From Drosophila pseudoobscura (taxonomy: Eukaryota; Arthropoda; Insecta; Diptera; Drosophilidae), in the NCBI RefSeq assembly GCF_009870125.1, contig NC_046683.1, positions 14,827,001 to 14,891,000 on the forward strand: a stretch of DNA of 64,000 nt, written 5' to 3'. The notes beneath the pieces are model-generated. The model saw only the letters and a program-made list of their open reading frames with translations, did no database searches and had not been told where the DNA came from. Numbering within the stretch: the first letter of the stretch is position 1; each line of letters begins with the position of its first letter. This document shows positions 1 to 10,418 of the stretch, in pieces. The position numbers and the translations under genes were made by a program.

Positions 1-600
1 CGGCTAACGCTGACTGAATTTACTTCGATTCCCCTCTGCTCTGTCTTTGCTCTGTTTTCACCCTGTCTCTGCTGCTCTGCTCTGCTAAATGCTTTCAATC
101 AATTGCTTGTTGTGGCTAATCAACAGCATGCATCTCACTCACGCTCAACAACACCAAATCAGCTCTAACCGCCCTCTACCTCACGATCCACTCCACTCTC
201 CGATCGCATTCTCTTTCACTCTCTCAGTAATGCAATAGGAAAATGATAAGATGCAGCCAAGTAACTGTAACGCAAGCACGCAGGAAAGATGAGTCAATTC
301 ATGCCCAGCCTATTGGAAAAAAATAAATGTGTAAAAAGTACATATTTGGATTTAGTAGTCTTGGAAAATCATCAGGAATTTACAGTTTATTCAGTTCATT
401 CGAGAAGTCGGAGCAACACGGAAGTAAATAAAATTCAATATTTTAAATTACAGAAGTGCAAACACTTTGTTTTTAAAAGTGTTTGTTTAAAGTGCTAATG
501 GAAAACTATTTATCAAGCATTAACGTGCAGAAAATAATTGACCTATGACAATTTTTAGTAATTCTTTTGGTGTCATATTTTTAGAGTTTCTTGTCAATCT
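1..600. other. Intergenic, nothing recognised
   Basis: CT-rich stretches with repeated CTCTG units lie near 40-90, followed by AT-rich sequence. No coding region with support from composition, splice sites or family resemblance is visible. A 69-codon open frame on the plus strand near 289-498 has no recognisable features and is probably chance. Confidence 0.4.
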
Positions 601-608
601 GATTTCGT

Positions 609-854
609 TCAATAAAAACAAATTCTCTTTATTTGTACAGGCCTTGGCTCGTCTAGACGGTTTTTTGGGATGTTTCCCATGGATATACATATGTAGATAT
701 CCTCGCTAGACGCGTCTCCCTTCTTGGCTAGAAGAGCCTCTTCTGGAGCTGTCTTCACTGGGTTTGGCTTTTTGTGTGCCTCGTCGTCCGAAGCACTAAC
801 CTCACTGCTGGAAATATCCTCCGAAGAACGATCCTCAATGGAGATTAAGATCAC
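609..854 (-). pseudogene. Nopp140-like acidic/lysine-rich fragment (left, inverted copy)
   Basis: On the minus strand the sequence reads as alternating acidic-serine and lysine-proline stretches, with the words SSEDISSSE, SASDDEA and KKPNPVKTAP. This is the composition of Nopp140/nucleolin-type nucleolar chaperones, with CK2-like serine-acidic clusters between basic linkers. Only about 80 codons are open, with no start context, domain or splice structure to make a gene. A related stretch lies in opposite orientation at about 1110-1350, so the two form a diverged inverted pair. I read both as relics of a duplicated gene. The family assignment rests on composition only. Confidence 0.3.
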
Positions 855-1039
855 TGCTTAAGGCCATGAAGCTGTGTGGAGCGTAGACGGAAGTAAACAA
901 GGAGGTCGGATGCCAGTTTTTTCAGTCGGTTCGAAAGGTCGGAGGTAAGTCGAATTCTAAATGAAATCCTAGTAAAAAAAAGCTTCAAAAGAAACAAATT
1001 CTCTTTAGTTTTAAAGAAGCTCAACTGGTGGGACCTGGT

Positions 1040-1352
1040 CGGCCCATCATCGTTGGACTTCCCACAAAGGCAAACAATCTGCCAAGAAAGTGAAATTTTT
1101 CTCCATTGAAATCGGATCGTTCGTCGGAGATAATTTCCAGTATTGAGACTAGTACTTAAAGGACGAAGCCCGCCAAAAAGTCAGTCCAGATGGCAGACTC
1201 TCATCTCTCGCAACCCCTCGGGCGATGAAACCAAAGGTCTCCAGCAAGGACTACGACAATCGATAAGGAAGAGCCTATCAAGAAGCCACAACTCTGAAGA
1301 CATCAGAAGAGAGATACATAGGTTCCGACCTAAGGAACCAGTGGCTGCTTAA
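1040..1352 (+). pseudogene. Nopp140-like fragment (right copy of the inverted pair)
   Basis: On the plus strand around 1058-1145 one frame reads SHKGKQSAKKVKFF, then SIEIGSFVGDNFQY and a stop. This parallels SIEDRSSEDISSS on the minus strand at about 780-850. Base similarity between the two arms continues through the GCCAAAAAGTCAG region after 1170. The frame then changes, with a different open stretch at 1143-1352 that is rich in Ser, Arg and Lys. It is probably a decayed piece of the same source as the left arm. No complete product can be defined. Confidence 0.3.
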
Positions 1353-1555
1353 ATCTAGCATATGAATGCCTGGCAGTGAGAGAACTTGAATGAAATAAAT
1401 GTAGATTAATGTATAGCCACGTTTGTGTTTGTTTTTTGCATAAATAGTGAGAAGTCAATATATTTAAACTCTAAGCCAGACAGACAAACATCCATCCATT
1501 CATTCCTTAGCATAAATAGTAGATATTTACAATCGGAAGGATGAGCAGGATATGC

Positions 1556-2409
1556 CTAATAGCAGCTACCAGCATCTGGCTCCTGGCGATTCGCATTGCG
1601 GTAGGAGGTTATGCGTCCCGGCTTGAATCCACAATCAACGGAAACCTTGCCGGCCACCTTGCCGTAGCCATCGCTGGAGGCGCTCTTGGAGGCGTAGCTG
1701 CTGGAGCCGTAGCTGCTGGAGCCATAGCTGCTAGAGCCATAGCTCGAGCGGGAACTGGTTATTTTCTTGAACTTGGGGTTCTTAAATTGCTCGGTTATGT
1801 AGCCCAGCTGCTTGTAGGTCAACTGGGGGGCCGGCTCATCATCGGACTGCTGTTGCTCCTCCTCCTCGATGTACTCCTCTTCCTCCTCCTGTTTGGCAAC
1901 ATAGTTGGGCTTCTTCAGAGTGATGACCTCGCTCTTCAGCTTGAAGAGATTCTCCTCGGGCACATTGGAGAACTGTACCTTTTGAACACCATCCACAGGC
2001 TTCTGTGCAAAGCCAAAGGCCAGTTTAGCCTCGGGCACATTGATGGCCTTGCCGGCCTGGGCGGCCAGGCTCACACTGATGGGATCTGCGGCCGGACTGT
2101 TATCTTCCGCCTTCTCGGCCGCATAGGCAATGCTGTGAAAGTTACAGGTGGTTAGCACATGGGACTGACGGTATCGTAATGGGGATGGATCCACTTACTT
2201 GCCATAGCTGGAACTGGAGCTGGAGCCACTGCTGTAGCTATCGTCGCTCTGCTGGCATCCGCAGGTGGGCTTGCATGGTGTCGTCTGTGTGTAAATGATT
2301 GAGAGTTTCGGGGTATCGTTATAAGGTATCGAATTTGGTTTCTATCATTTTCAGATTGTTGATGCTTAGAAGCACGTACGGAGCGATAATGATGACGGGC
2401 GAAGAGCAT
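1556..2409 (-). CDS. Ser/Tyr/Gly-repeat protein, uncharacterised (5' end uncertain)
   Basis: There are two well-supported coding exons on the minus strand: 2284-2199 and 2132-1556. They are joined by a 66-base GT-AG intron that keeps frame (phase 2). The first carries PCKPTCGCQQSDDS followed by a serine run. The second has an Ala/Pro-rich part, an acidic run (EEEEEYIEEEEQQQSDDE), a YKQLGYITEQFKNPKFKK segment and three to four SSYG-type repeats near the C-terminus. The low-complexity SSYG tail resembles extracellular or cuticle-like proteins, but I recognise no family. A possible first exon, 2409-2380, ends in phase 0 at a GTACGT donor. It encodes only MLFARHHYRS, which is not a convincing signal peptide, so the true start is open. 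Confidence 0.55.
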
Positions 2410-2654
2410 AATGATGGTGAAGTTTACGGTGACAAGGCATAGTTGAGGCTCTGGCTAGTATTGCAACCCACGACTCACTGGCGGCTCTCTGATAAAGAGC
2501 TCGACGCGGAAATACTATGTACTGCAGCTGAGGATGATGATGTTCTCGATGATGATGGATGCGCGCATTGATTAAAATTAGTTACTGGTCCCGAATCTAT
2601 TGTGCTAGGGCTAATTCTAGGACTTAAGCTATTATGAGTGGTTAGTCATGTTGG

Positions 2655-3281
2655 TTAGATTTGATACTGGTAGCCGGATGGACGCCTCTTGTAGCAATCG
2701 ATATGCTCCAGACGTTGCAGACGCTCGGCCAGACGGCGAGCCGCCAGTGTTTTGGCCTCGAGTGCACCCTCGAGCATACGGCGACCCAAGAGATTGTTGA
2801 AGGCGTGCACATATTGAAAGAGATCACGTACTTTTCCGCAGGTCTTGGGCAGTTGGGCGGGTTCGATCAGCTGCTTGCTGCACCAGCAATTGTCACCGAT
2901 CGGCGAGAGGTTCACATCGCTGGGCTCATAGTAGCGGGGCTTCGGACGCACAATTGTCGGTCCTTGGCAGCTTTGGCAATAGTCGGAACCCTTTTCCGAG
3001 CACACACAGGCAGCCAGCAGCTGTAAAACCAATAGAAATTTTTAATTAAACACATTTTTTTGTTTATTAAGTAAACACACGCGAAATTTGTAAACAGTGT
3101 TCGCTAACGTCAAAAGAGCTTTCTTCAATCCGTCACATTAGTCGTCGCACTTGCACACGCACAATTATTGCCGGTCCCGTTCAAATGAAATGTTCTTGCT
3201 CGCTCTTTCCTTCGATATGCTTACCGCTTGAGTGCAGTGCATCGCCAGCAGCAATGAGAGAAACAGTTTACAGGCTTGCAT
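2655..3281 (-). CDS. Small secreted cysteine-containing protein, uncharacterised
   Basis: Exon 1 is 3281-3225 (19 codons, MQACKLFLSLLLAMHCTQA). A 204-base intron separates it from exon 2, 3020-2655. The product is 140 residues. The N-terminus is a clear signal peptide (hydrophobic core LFLSLLLAM) and the mature part opens with a cysteine-rich stretch (CVCSEKGSDYCQSC, then DNCWC). The C-terminal half is helical and Arg/Leu-rich, ending RPSGYQYQI. The start is supported by a TATA box (TATATAAAA, 3392-3384) about 100 bases upstream and by the signal sequence. It lies head-to-tail with the SSYG-repeat gene on the same strand; the two could be co-expressed, which is an inference. The family is not recognised. 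Confidence 0.7.
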
Positions 3282-3383
3282 TCTGGTCTGCTTTGGGGCT
3301 TGGCTTTGGTTTGGTTTTCTTATCGGTCGCGTGCCGCTCGGTGCTCGTTAAAAGTTTGAACTGCTAATGGAGTGGTCCACACG

Positions 3384-3392
3384 TTTTATATA
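3384..3392 (-). promoter_or_regulatory. TATA box of the small secreted gene
   Basis: TATATAAAA on the minus strand lies about 100 bases upstream of the start codon at 3281. That spacing leaves room for a short 5' UTR of about 70-75 bases. Confidence 0.6.
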
Positions 3393-3399
3393 CCCCAGA

Positions 3400-4625
3400 A
3401 GACTGTGAATCGCTGCTTGGGGTCTCGTCATTGCAGTTGCTCTCAGAACATTAGTTTTGGTTGTTGTTGCCGTGTTTCTCTCGATTCGGGCTAAAAGAAA
3501 TCTTGGCCATTCATGGTTAAGGTTCAGTGCAGCATCACACTCGGCAGCATCCAGCTCAGCGCTTTCTCGATTGAACTTGACTGGCCCACACCAGGGTCAG
3601 GTTCAGGTTCAGGTGCGGGCGGCGCTGTCTGCTGATGCTGCAGCGACGCGACCGCCACCGCCACCGCCGCTGCTCGAAGCCAGTAGGTACGTGCTCCCCG
3701 GAATTGGGCAGCGCCCAACCTGATATTGATAAAAACAAAACTACCATAAAGAGACAAATCTGTTGAATTCCATAGAATTTCATATCGCCCCGCCACCCCG
3801 TCGTCGGCGACAAAATTAACAATGAAGTTGCGACAAAGTCGAAATGTTATAGGAATTGTATTGCGATTAGGCTGTAGCTGCGTGTTCCCAATCCGCAAAT
3901 TGGGTCAGCGTCATCTCGCGAATTGACCCCCGGGAGCAGACGAGACGCCAAAGAAGCGGAATCAGGCCGTTAACCTAATTTCTGGATGTTGTTGTTTTCG
4001 GGCTCGGCTCTAATCAAAACAACAATACACAAAAATACGCCTATCGATGGGAGATTGCAGTCGCAGTTCCTTTTCATCGATAACATTGAGTGAGTGTGTG
4101 GGTGTGGGTGTGGGCGTGTGCATATCGAAGTAATCTTGTGCACATTCTTCCATTAAAATCCATTACATGACACATCCGACTAAACACGTCTTTGGCGGTA
4201 TCATGGTGCATGTGCATTAACTGATGTAACAAGTAATTATGACCGAATACCCGTGTTTTAGCAATTGATTAAATCATTATATTTTTCTATTATGCAATCG
4301 AAGTTCGATGACTGAAAGCGATAACGTAAGTAACGGCGCGTGCATATGTGACGTACATATGTGCGGTAAGTAATTATTCTGAAAGAAGCGTTCATCTCCC
4401 ACTCGGGTTTATCTCTTTCTAGATCAGATCAGATGCTTGTACGGTCTTCCGACCGAGTTGAGTCGAAGTCGCCAGTAGGCAAGCGATCAGCAATTGAATT
4501 CATGCAAAGAAGGATGCCAAAGGTCAAAACTCTGCTGGTTATTGGGCAATTACAGGTTAATGGCTCGGCAACACGCCGTAGCTGGAGCCCGGACACAGAA
4601 GATCGTCTGTCTGTCTGTCTTATCA
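3400..4625. other. Intergenic region between divergent promoters
   Basis: No gene is seen here. The stretch contains a CCGCCACCG run (about 3645-3670), two ATCGAT elements near 4043 and 4076 (DRE-like), a GTGTGGGTGTGG run at 4095-4120 and AT-rich sequence. It separates the leftward secreted-protein gene from the rightward Sptr-like gene. Confidence 0.5.
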
Positions 4626-4633
4626 GATGTTTT

Positions 4634-4641
4634 CGTATATA
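4634..4641 (+). promoter_or_regulatory. TATA box of the Sptr-like gene
   Basis: TCGTATATAAGCGC contains a canonical TATATAAG about 300 bases before the start codon at 4935. An initiator would fall near GAGCTCAGAGC at about 4665. Confidence 0.6.
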
Positions 4642-4934
4642 AGCGCTGTGCTGACGTACCCACGAGCTCAGAGCAACGCGAATCACCGCTAGAAGACACC
4701 CGGGTTTTCCATTTACACAAATCTTCAAGTATATATTTAAACGAGTATATACCCAAGTAATTCACTGGATGCGAAGCTTATCTTGCCCGAACAGAGTCCA
4801 GTTGTTAGAGCCGAGAATTGCTTTCCGTTCAGTACAGTTGTACAGCCGCAAGTAATCGCCAGTAAAAAAGTCGGTGCTCTTCTTCCACACGAAGTCCGGG
4901 AAATCCTGCTCATCCAGTCCTCATCCAGCTAAAA

Positions 4935-5744
4935 ATGGCAGCAAAAAGAATGGATTTAAATAAGCGCACCTTTCTGGTGCTGAGTGGCAGCTCGAATCCT
5001 TTGGGTCAGACACTGGCTCTGCAGCTATGCAGTCGCTTGGCACCCGGATCTGTTGCCCTTATCCTGGACGATGATCAGGAGAAACTTGCTTCTTTGGAGC
5101 AGCTTCTCAGGGAGCTGCTGAAGCCGGATATAGTCCAGCTGAGGACGGGCAAGCTGGATGAGCACCATTCGAATGGTGTAGAGCTGATGGAGCAGGCCTT
5201 GAAGCAAGCGGAACTGTCTACCGTCTTCGAGCGTTCCATTATCGTGCACAACGAGGGAGTGGCCGCCACCGAAGTGCTGATGGAGCCACAGTTGTCGCAG
5301 GATTGGGCCGCCTACGTCCAGCAGCAGTTGTATGCCCCGGTGGCCCTGAATCAGCGCTGGCTTCACTGCAAACAACTGACTGACGTGGAGAAGCTGGCAA
5401 TCAACGTGACCTCGTCGCTGCTTGTGCGTCCGTTGATCCACAGCGGTCTACTCTGCTCCTGCAAGCGTGCCAGGGACATGTACTTCCGTGCCATGGCTTC
5501 CGAGGAGGCACGCCGCAATGTCCATGTGCTTAGCTATGCCCCTGGCTTGCTTGACTCCCATCAGACCCAGTACGATGTCAACGGCAATATGATTAACCCC
5601 GAATCTCTGGTAACGTCGTCCCAGATGCTGCAAATGCCACGCGCCCAGCCGCTGCAGGCCACCCTTAAGCTGATCAATATTCTAGAGAAGATCTCCTTTG
5701 TTTCCGGCCACGATGTCGACTACTACGACACATTCGTTTTATGA
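4935..5744 (+). CDS. Sepiapterin-reductase-like SDR, catalytic tyrosine missing
   Basis: This intronless gene encodes 269 residues and is clearly a tandem paralogue of the Sptr gene 1.6 kb downstream. Both keep the SDR Rossmann plan and the same landmarks. The nucleotide-binding loop is SGSSNPLG here where Sptr has TGASRGIG, so the glycine motif is degraded. The beta-4 motif is HNEG instead of HNAG. The active-site segment reads SGLLCSCKRARDMYF against MAYYCTVKAAREMYF in Sptr, so the Tyr of YxxxK is Leu although Lys is kept. The C-terminus keeps the GHDVDYYD ending seen as GDHVDYKD in Sptr. It is therefore likely a pseudoenzyme or has a changed role. It is probably the counterpart of D. melanogaster CG12116 (recalled, not checked). 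Confidence 0.9.
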   Translation: MAAKRMDLNKRTFLVLSGSSNPLGQTLALQLCSRLAPGSVALILDDDQEKLASLEQLLRELLKPDIVQLRTGKLDEHHSNGVELMEQALKQAELSTVFERSIIVHNEGVAATEVLMEPQLSQDWAAYVQQQLYAPVALNQRWLHCKQLTDVEKLAINVTSSLLVRPLIHSGLLCSCKRARDMYFRAMASEEARRNVHVLSYAPGLLDSHQTQYDVNGNMINPESLVTSSQMLQMPRAQPLQATLKLINILEKISFVSGHDVDYYDTFVL

Positions 5745-6360
5745 GTAGAAACCTGGCGGTGGGCTGTGTTCCTGCTGGACTCGGTTCTAACCATGGTCAA
5801 CGACTTGGAAGCTGTTTTTGATTTAATTGCTTGGGAAATGAATAAACTTTGGCTGCTGACCCCGGTACTGGAGGTGGAGAAGAGCGAGGCACACGAAAAG
5901 GAAACCGAAAAACAAAACAAACACGATTTTTATTTGGCTTTCCGGGAAAGAAATCGGTGGGATATCTCTGCTCTTTGCAGGAATGGTTGAAGACATCGAT
6001 ATGTAAGAGATAATCATGATCCGTATGAACTGCAGAGAGGATTGTAATAGGAAGAAACTCAAAGAAGTTCAACGAACTTTAGTAGATCTATACAGAGTCG
6101 CTATAGCATTCATAAAGTGGGTCCGTCAGTCAGTATTCGGGGGAAAACTCCGTAAAAGATTAGCTATATTATATGTACATATATTTCAGTTGAATAGTTC
6201 CAGTTCCCACAGAATGAAGATCCCCAGGGAAGAACCGCCTGTTCCGTAGATGAATCAGCGCTTATTGCTACATATAGGATTAAATATGTACATATTTATA
6301 TTAATGCCTATCGTCAGTTATTTAAAATCCATTTCCAGACAGTACCAGTCGGAATCAGCG
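5745..6360. other. 3' flank and intergenic
   Basis: The 3' flank of the Sptr-like gene, with a possible AATAAA at 5839-5844. The rest shows nothing recognisable. Open frames here have no support. Confidence 0.4.
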
Positions 6361-6371
6361 ATAAGCGAACA

Positions 6372-6587
6372 AAATTATATATAGAGAGGGGGCACTAGGG
6401 CAGTCACGAGAGTAGTAGACTGTTGCCGGGTCCTCCATCAATCTGATAAGAACCGAATCATATGGAGAGCATCATAGAGCAAGAGCTCTATTTCTTATGT
6501 TTGTCTATACAAATAATCATTGCCAATATATTGGCAGCTCAGTCTCGGGAGCTGTATTTTAAGTTCCTTTCTGTAGCATTGGATTAA
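6372..6587 (+). CDS. Possible 41-residue micropeptide gene with its own TATA promoter
   Basis: A TATATATAG box (about 6376-6384) is followed about 25-30 bases later by GGGCAGTCACGAG, an initiator-like sequence. Downstream an ATG at 6462 opens a 41-codon frame ending at 6587. The peptide begins MESIIEQELYFLCLSIQIII and contains a central hydrophobic segment (FLCLSIQIIIANILAA), so it could be a single-pass membrane micropeptide. The frame is short and codon use is AT-rich like the surroundings, so it may be chance or part of an untranslated RNA. No family resemblance is known to me. Confidence 0.2.
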
Positions 6588-6599
6588 TGTACATATATA

Positions 6600-7200
6600 G
6601 TACATATTTTGTAGGTTTTTTTCATAGCGCATACCAATTATGGTTTGCCATAAAAGTGATCCCTGTCGGTAAATATATGTACATAGATACATATGTATGT
6701 AGGGACAAAAATACCCTAGATTTTTACAAACATACACACACACACATACCTAGGAGGAATTTTGTGTTATAAAACACTCTAACTCTAATAAAGAATTAAT
6801 GGACCAGATCTTGGGAAAATGGCTCAGAAAGTTAAACCAGATCAGATCCCTTGTTGGACGCTTCAAGGCATACTTTGGGGGCTAAGAAAATACAAATTAA
6901 ATTGATCAATTAGAAGTCTAAAGCATGTACAAATTACATTGCAAGCTTTTTCTGCTTATCCATGGGGAAGGAAGCTTTTAGTTTTAGTGTTTTTTTTCCT
7001 TAATTTAATCGATTGACCTTGACTTTGAAATCGAATACGGTCTAGGCATGAATTTGTGGATGCGAATTTATTGTGCAGATTTTTAGAATTTAATGTTTTT
7101 TTAGGGGGGATTCAATTGGCCAATTAATCGACCATTAATCATTAAGTAGGCACAGCGATAACCTTTCCGTTTAAAGCAAAGCTTAGATCAAAAGCACCTT
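6600..7200. other. AT-rich intergenic sequence upstream of Sptr
   Basis: No gene is seen. There are ACATATGTA-type repeats near 6680-6705, a short CA run near 6731-6745, and AT-rich stretches. Confidence 0.4.
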
Positions 7201-7326
7201 CGTACCGGGCAATGTGTGCGAGTGAGAGGGTTAACACGAGAGCTTTAGTCAGCTGTGCGATAGCTGTCAGAAAAAACGTCGGCTAACTGTTGCCTGCCAG
7301 AGATTGAAAAATTAGAAAGTCTCAGC

Positions 7327-8130
7327 ATGGATCTAAAGCAGAAAACATATCTCCTGGTGACTGGAGCATCGCGTGGCATTGGCCGCGAATTCGCCCAACA
7401 GCTGTCGCAACGCATTCAATCTGTGGGTTCGCTGGTTGTGCTGATGGGACGCAGCCAGCCGCTGCTCGAGGAGACAAAGGCCAACATTTTGAAGGAAAGT
7501 CCAGATCTGTCTGTTCGCACGTTCGCTTTGGAGTTGAGCACAGCCAGGGCCGAAGATTTTGGCGGTATCATATTCGAATCCCTCAACCATGCAGAGGCGT
7601 ATCCGCGCAACTTCCAGCGCGCTGTTATCATCCACAATGCGGGCACAGTCGGCGACACTTCCAAGCGTGCTCGGGAGATCGGTGACACGGAGTATCTGCA
7701 GCAGTATTACCACACCAATGTGTTCTCCGCCATTGCCCTCAACTGCCAGTTCATGCGCATCTTTGGTGACGTCCCCAAGCTGGTGGTCAACCTAAGCACC
7801 CTGGCGGCCATAGCCCCAATCTCATCGATGGCCTACTATTGCACTGTGAAGGCTGCCAGGGAGATGTATTTCCGTGTGCTGGCCACCGAGGAGTCAGCAC
7901 CGGGCACTCTGGTGCTCAACTATGCGCCCGGAATGATTGACACCCAGATGACAGTTCAGGTGCAGCGCGAGGCTCACGATCCCGCGGTGGTGGCCATGTT
8001 CCGGGAGCAGCGTGAGGCCAAAACAATGCTGACACCGCCTCAGACAACGGAGCGATTCATCCAGGTGCTGGAGGCACAACGGTTCAAGTCCGGCGACCAT
8101 GTCGACTACAAAGATCACGATGCGGCCTAG
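7327..8130 (+). CDS. Sptr: Sepiapterin reductase
   Basis: This single-exon gene encodes 267 residues. It reduces 6-pyruvoyl-tetrahydropterin/sepiapterin with NADPH in tetrahydrobiopterin and pteridine-pigment synthesis in the cytosol. The N-terminus carries the SDR NADP-binding motif TGASRGIG (residues 13-20), the beta-4 motif HNAGTV near residue 105, the catalytic serine region NLSTLAAIAPISS and YxxxK as YCTVK near residue 180. The C-terminal DHVDYKDHDAA is typical of the sepiapterin-reductase branch. All catalytic residues are present, unlike its upstream paralogue. The start lies in an AGC ATG context with no better upstream Met. It converges with Es2, whose stop lies 113 bases beyond. Confidence 0.93.
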   Translation: MDLKQKTYLLVTGASRGIGREFAQQLSQRIQSVGSLVVLMGRSQPLLEETKANILKESPDLSVRTFALELSTARAEDFGGIIFESLNHAEAYPRNFQRAVIIHNAGTVGDTSKRAREIGDTEYLQQYYHTNVFSAIALNCQFMRIFGDVPKLVVNLSTLAAIAPISSMAYYCTVKAAREMYFRVLATEESAPGTLVLNYAPGMIDTQMTVQVQREAHDPAVVAMFREQREAKTMLTPPQTTERFIQVLEAQRFKSGDHVDYKDHDAA

Positions 8131-8243
8131 ATTAGAAGGCAAATATTACCACATTTTGTATGTTTATTGGATAGTTGTATTAAAATTTAAACGCAAAAAA
8201 TGAATTGACTATGTGTTAAAGGATATCCGGGTTCGACAGTTTG

Positions 8244-9778
8244 CTAAAAGAAATCCGCCGCTGCACTGCGAGGCTTTATGGGGATCTTGAGAAGGTCGTC
8301 TGTTATTGTGGAGCCCGTGTCGATGATGGTGTTCCTGGATGGTGTTGTGATTCGTCTGGGCTTCCCCAGCGGGGTTGTGCTCTTCACCAGACCGGGCGTG
8401 ATCTTTCTCTTCCTGGCCGCACCCGGCGTTGGAGTGTGTGATAGGCTGGGTGTGCAGCGCAAGCCTAGCTTGGCGGTGGCCAGATGCTGGGCAGCCGGTG
8501 ACATGCTGGCCAAGCGCTCCATGTTGGTACGGATCAGCGGGGAGCCGATGTTGCGTCGGGCAGTGTCGAAAGCAACTTGTTTTTGGTTGCGCATCTTCTC
8601 GCTGACTCTTTCGGCCAAAGCAATGGCAATGTTCTCGCGCCGGGAGTTCTCGTTGATACGGAACGAGGGTCCCTGGGTGGGACGCAGCGGAGTGTCACCT
8701 CCATCCAGGCGGAAGGGCGTGCCATCGATCTCGCCCCAGGTCATGATCGGGGAGAAGGCCACACCCGGATGTGGCGAGGGAGAGCGTAGTAGCTCGAAGC
8801 CGCGTATGCGTGGTGTGGCTGTGGGATCGTTTTCTCCAACCGCTGGGTCTGTAGCCTTTTTATTTTCTACCTCCTGATGTTTGTTGTTCAAGCTATCTGG
8901 AAGTCTGGTGGCCTCGTGCTTGATGCTCATTCGGCGTTCTGCTGCCTGCACACGCTCCTCCTCGGTCAACTCAACCCCGTCCGGCACATACATGACCGAG
9001 TTCATGTTTGTGTACTTCCAAGTCTCGATCTTCCTCAGCGGATCGGGCTCCTCGAACTGCTTCTCGATGCTAGGCAACATAAGGGCGCGCTTCAGCTGAT
9101 CCGCGGACAGCTGTTCGTGGTTGTACAGCAGGGCATACTTCTGGCGCAGTTTCTCCTCGGCTGTCTCAATGATTTCCTGGAAGCTCTGGTTGTCCTCGCT
9201 CGTGTAGCTCTGCAGGAAGGCGTCAAGCGACATCTTGGAGGGTAACGAATCGCCCTCGGTAGAGCTGCGAGCGCTGCTGCTGGTGGTGGAGCACGGTGTG
9301 TCAGCACGCTGGAGAGGAGTGTTGCTGCGACTTCCTTGGCTTACAGGCGTCTCAAAGGTGGCCGGTGACATGGCTAACGCAAGGGACAAACAGATGAGTT
9401 ATATATGGAAACTTCTTTAACCGGCTACTCACCATTGTTGTTACGGTTGTTCCGTCTACCGTTCCTGCAGCCCATCCTTGGAATCCTGCCCAGGCTGTAG
9501 CGCGCCCGTATCTCTGCCATTTGCAAAAAGTCACGACGCGCCTCAGCCTCAAGGTAATCATTCTGGGCCCGCAACTTCTCCAGGTCGGGAAAGAAGTCCC
9601 GCTGTATAATCTTGGACATTTCTTCTATGTACTGCTCTTCGGTGAGAATTTTTGGTTTGTTTTTGCGTCGCACGAGATCTGTGGGCTTCTTGAAATCTGC
9701 CAGAGCAGTGTTCTGGGCCTTGACCATCTCCATGGCCAGGCTGCCGGGGGTGCCAGGTGTACGTGGCGTCTCAGACAT
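8244..9778 (-). CDS. Es2: Es2 / DGCR14 (ESS-2) splicing-associated nuclear protein
   Basis: There are two exons: 9778-9433 and 9373-8244, with a 59-base intron in phase 1. The product is 491 residues. The protein is the fly member of the ESS2/DGCR14 family, a nuclear protein associated with the spliceosomal C complex. Hallmarks are the N-terminal segment EEQYIEEMSKIIQRDFFPDL followed by LRAQNDYLEA. Next come MSLDAFLQSYTSEDN, the FQEIIETAEEKLRQKYALLYN helix and KIETWKYTNMNSVMYVPDG. The C-terminal half has repeated SP/TP sites and the motif RGFELLRSPSPHPG, ending with a basic Ser/Thr-rich tail. The start is preceded by an AAATATACC/CTGAGGGTCA promoter cluster at 9875-9945. The 3' end converges on Sptr, so the transcripts probably overlap. 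Confidence 0.95.
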
Positions 9779-9874
9779 TGTCCTTTAATCCTTTTTACCG
9801 CCTGGAAACAATGTTTTTTCCGAAAAATATTTGCTTTGAAATTTTATTAGACAACTATCGACGGACTTATCGAA

Positions 9875-9945
9875 CAAATATACCGTCTGACCCTCAGGAA
9901 TATACCGAAACATACCATACATTGAAAAAATATACCGTAAATATA
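9875..9945 (-). promoter_or_regulatory. AAATATACC-type promoter cluster of Es2
   Basis: Several ATATACC units flank a CCTGAGGGTCA core, about 100-170 bases upstream of the Es2 start codon. The same arrangement, with GGTCACAC added, occurs at 40030-40105 and 40820-40870. In Drosophila this word set accompanies Ohler motif-1 promoters of housekeeping genes. The GGTCACACT core itself is imperfect here. Confidence 0.45.
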
Positions 9946-10021
9946 CTGACGAATTCAAGTTATACTTTACTTATTCCTCGTTTTCGATCTTCCGTGGAAT
10001 ATTCTCAGCTATAAAGCACAT

Positions 10022-10350
10022 TTAGCTATGCCCACATAATTGTATACGATTCATAAATATTTTTTCTACTTAACTGGCTTATTCTAAATACTTGCTTTTA
10101 TTGGATTTTGCGTAAAAAAAGATTTTAGCGAAAATGGTCAAAAGAAAAAAGCGAAAGAGGATAGTCGTTCATATTGTTCAATTTTTATATTCTCTTGAAT
10201 AATTCTGGAATAAAAACCTTAGTTCTGCCCAAATAATTTTAGGCCGTTGATGAATAAATTTTCTTCAAGATTGCCTAGTTTTTAGTTTTTGCTTTTATTG
10301 TATTTTGGCTAAAACAAGGCTTGAACAAAATAGTTAAACAAAAAAAAACA
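10022..10350. repeat. Diverged tandem repeat, unit about 197 bases
   Basis: The stretch beginning TAGCTATGCCCACATAATT (10023) recurs as TTAGTTCTGCCCAAATAATT (about 10220). After that, matching order is kept through TTGCTTTTATTG(G/T)ATTTTG and the following A-rich part. Divergence is considerable. No coding content. Confidence 0.5.
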
Positions 10351-10418
10351 GTCGCAATGTTGCTGGTATTTGAAGACATGATGCGTGTATAGGCCTTTGT
10401 ATATTTTGTTTATTTAAA

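Noticed and set aside
1541-2155. 204-codon plus-strand frame rich in Leu/Gly/Ala
   Set aside because: It is the antisense shadow of the spliced SSYG-repeat gene on the minus strand, which has splice sites and repeat structure.
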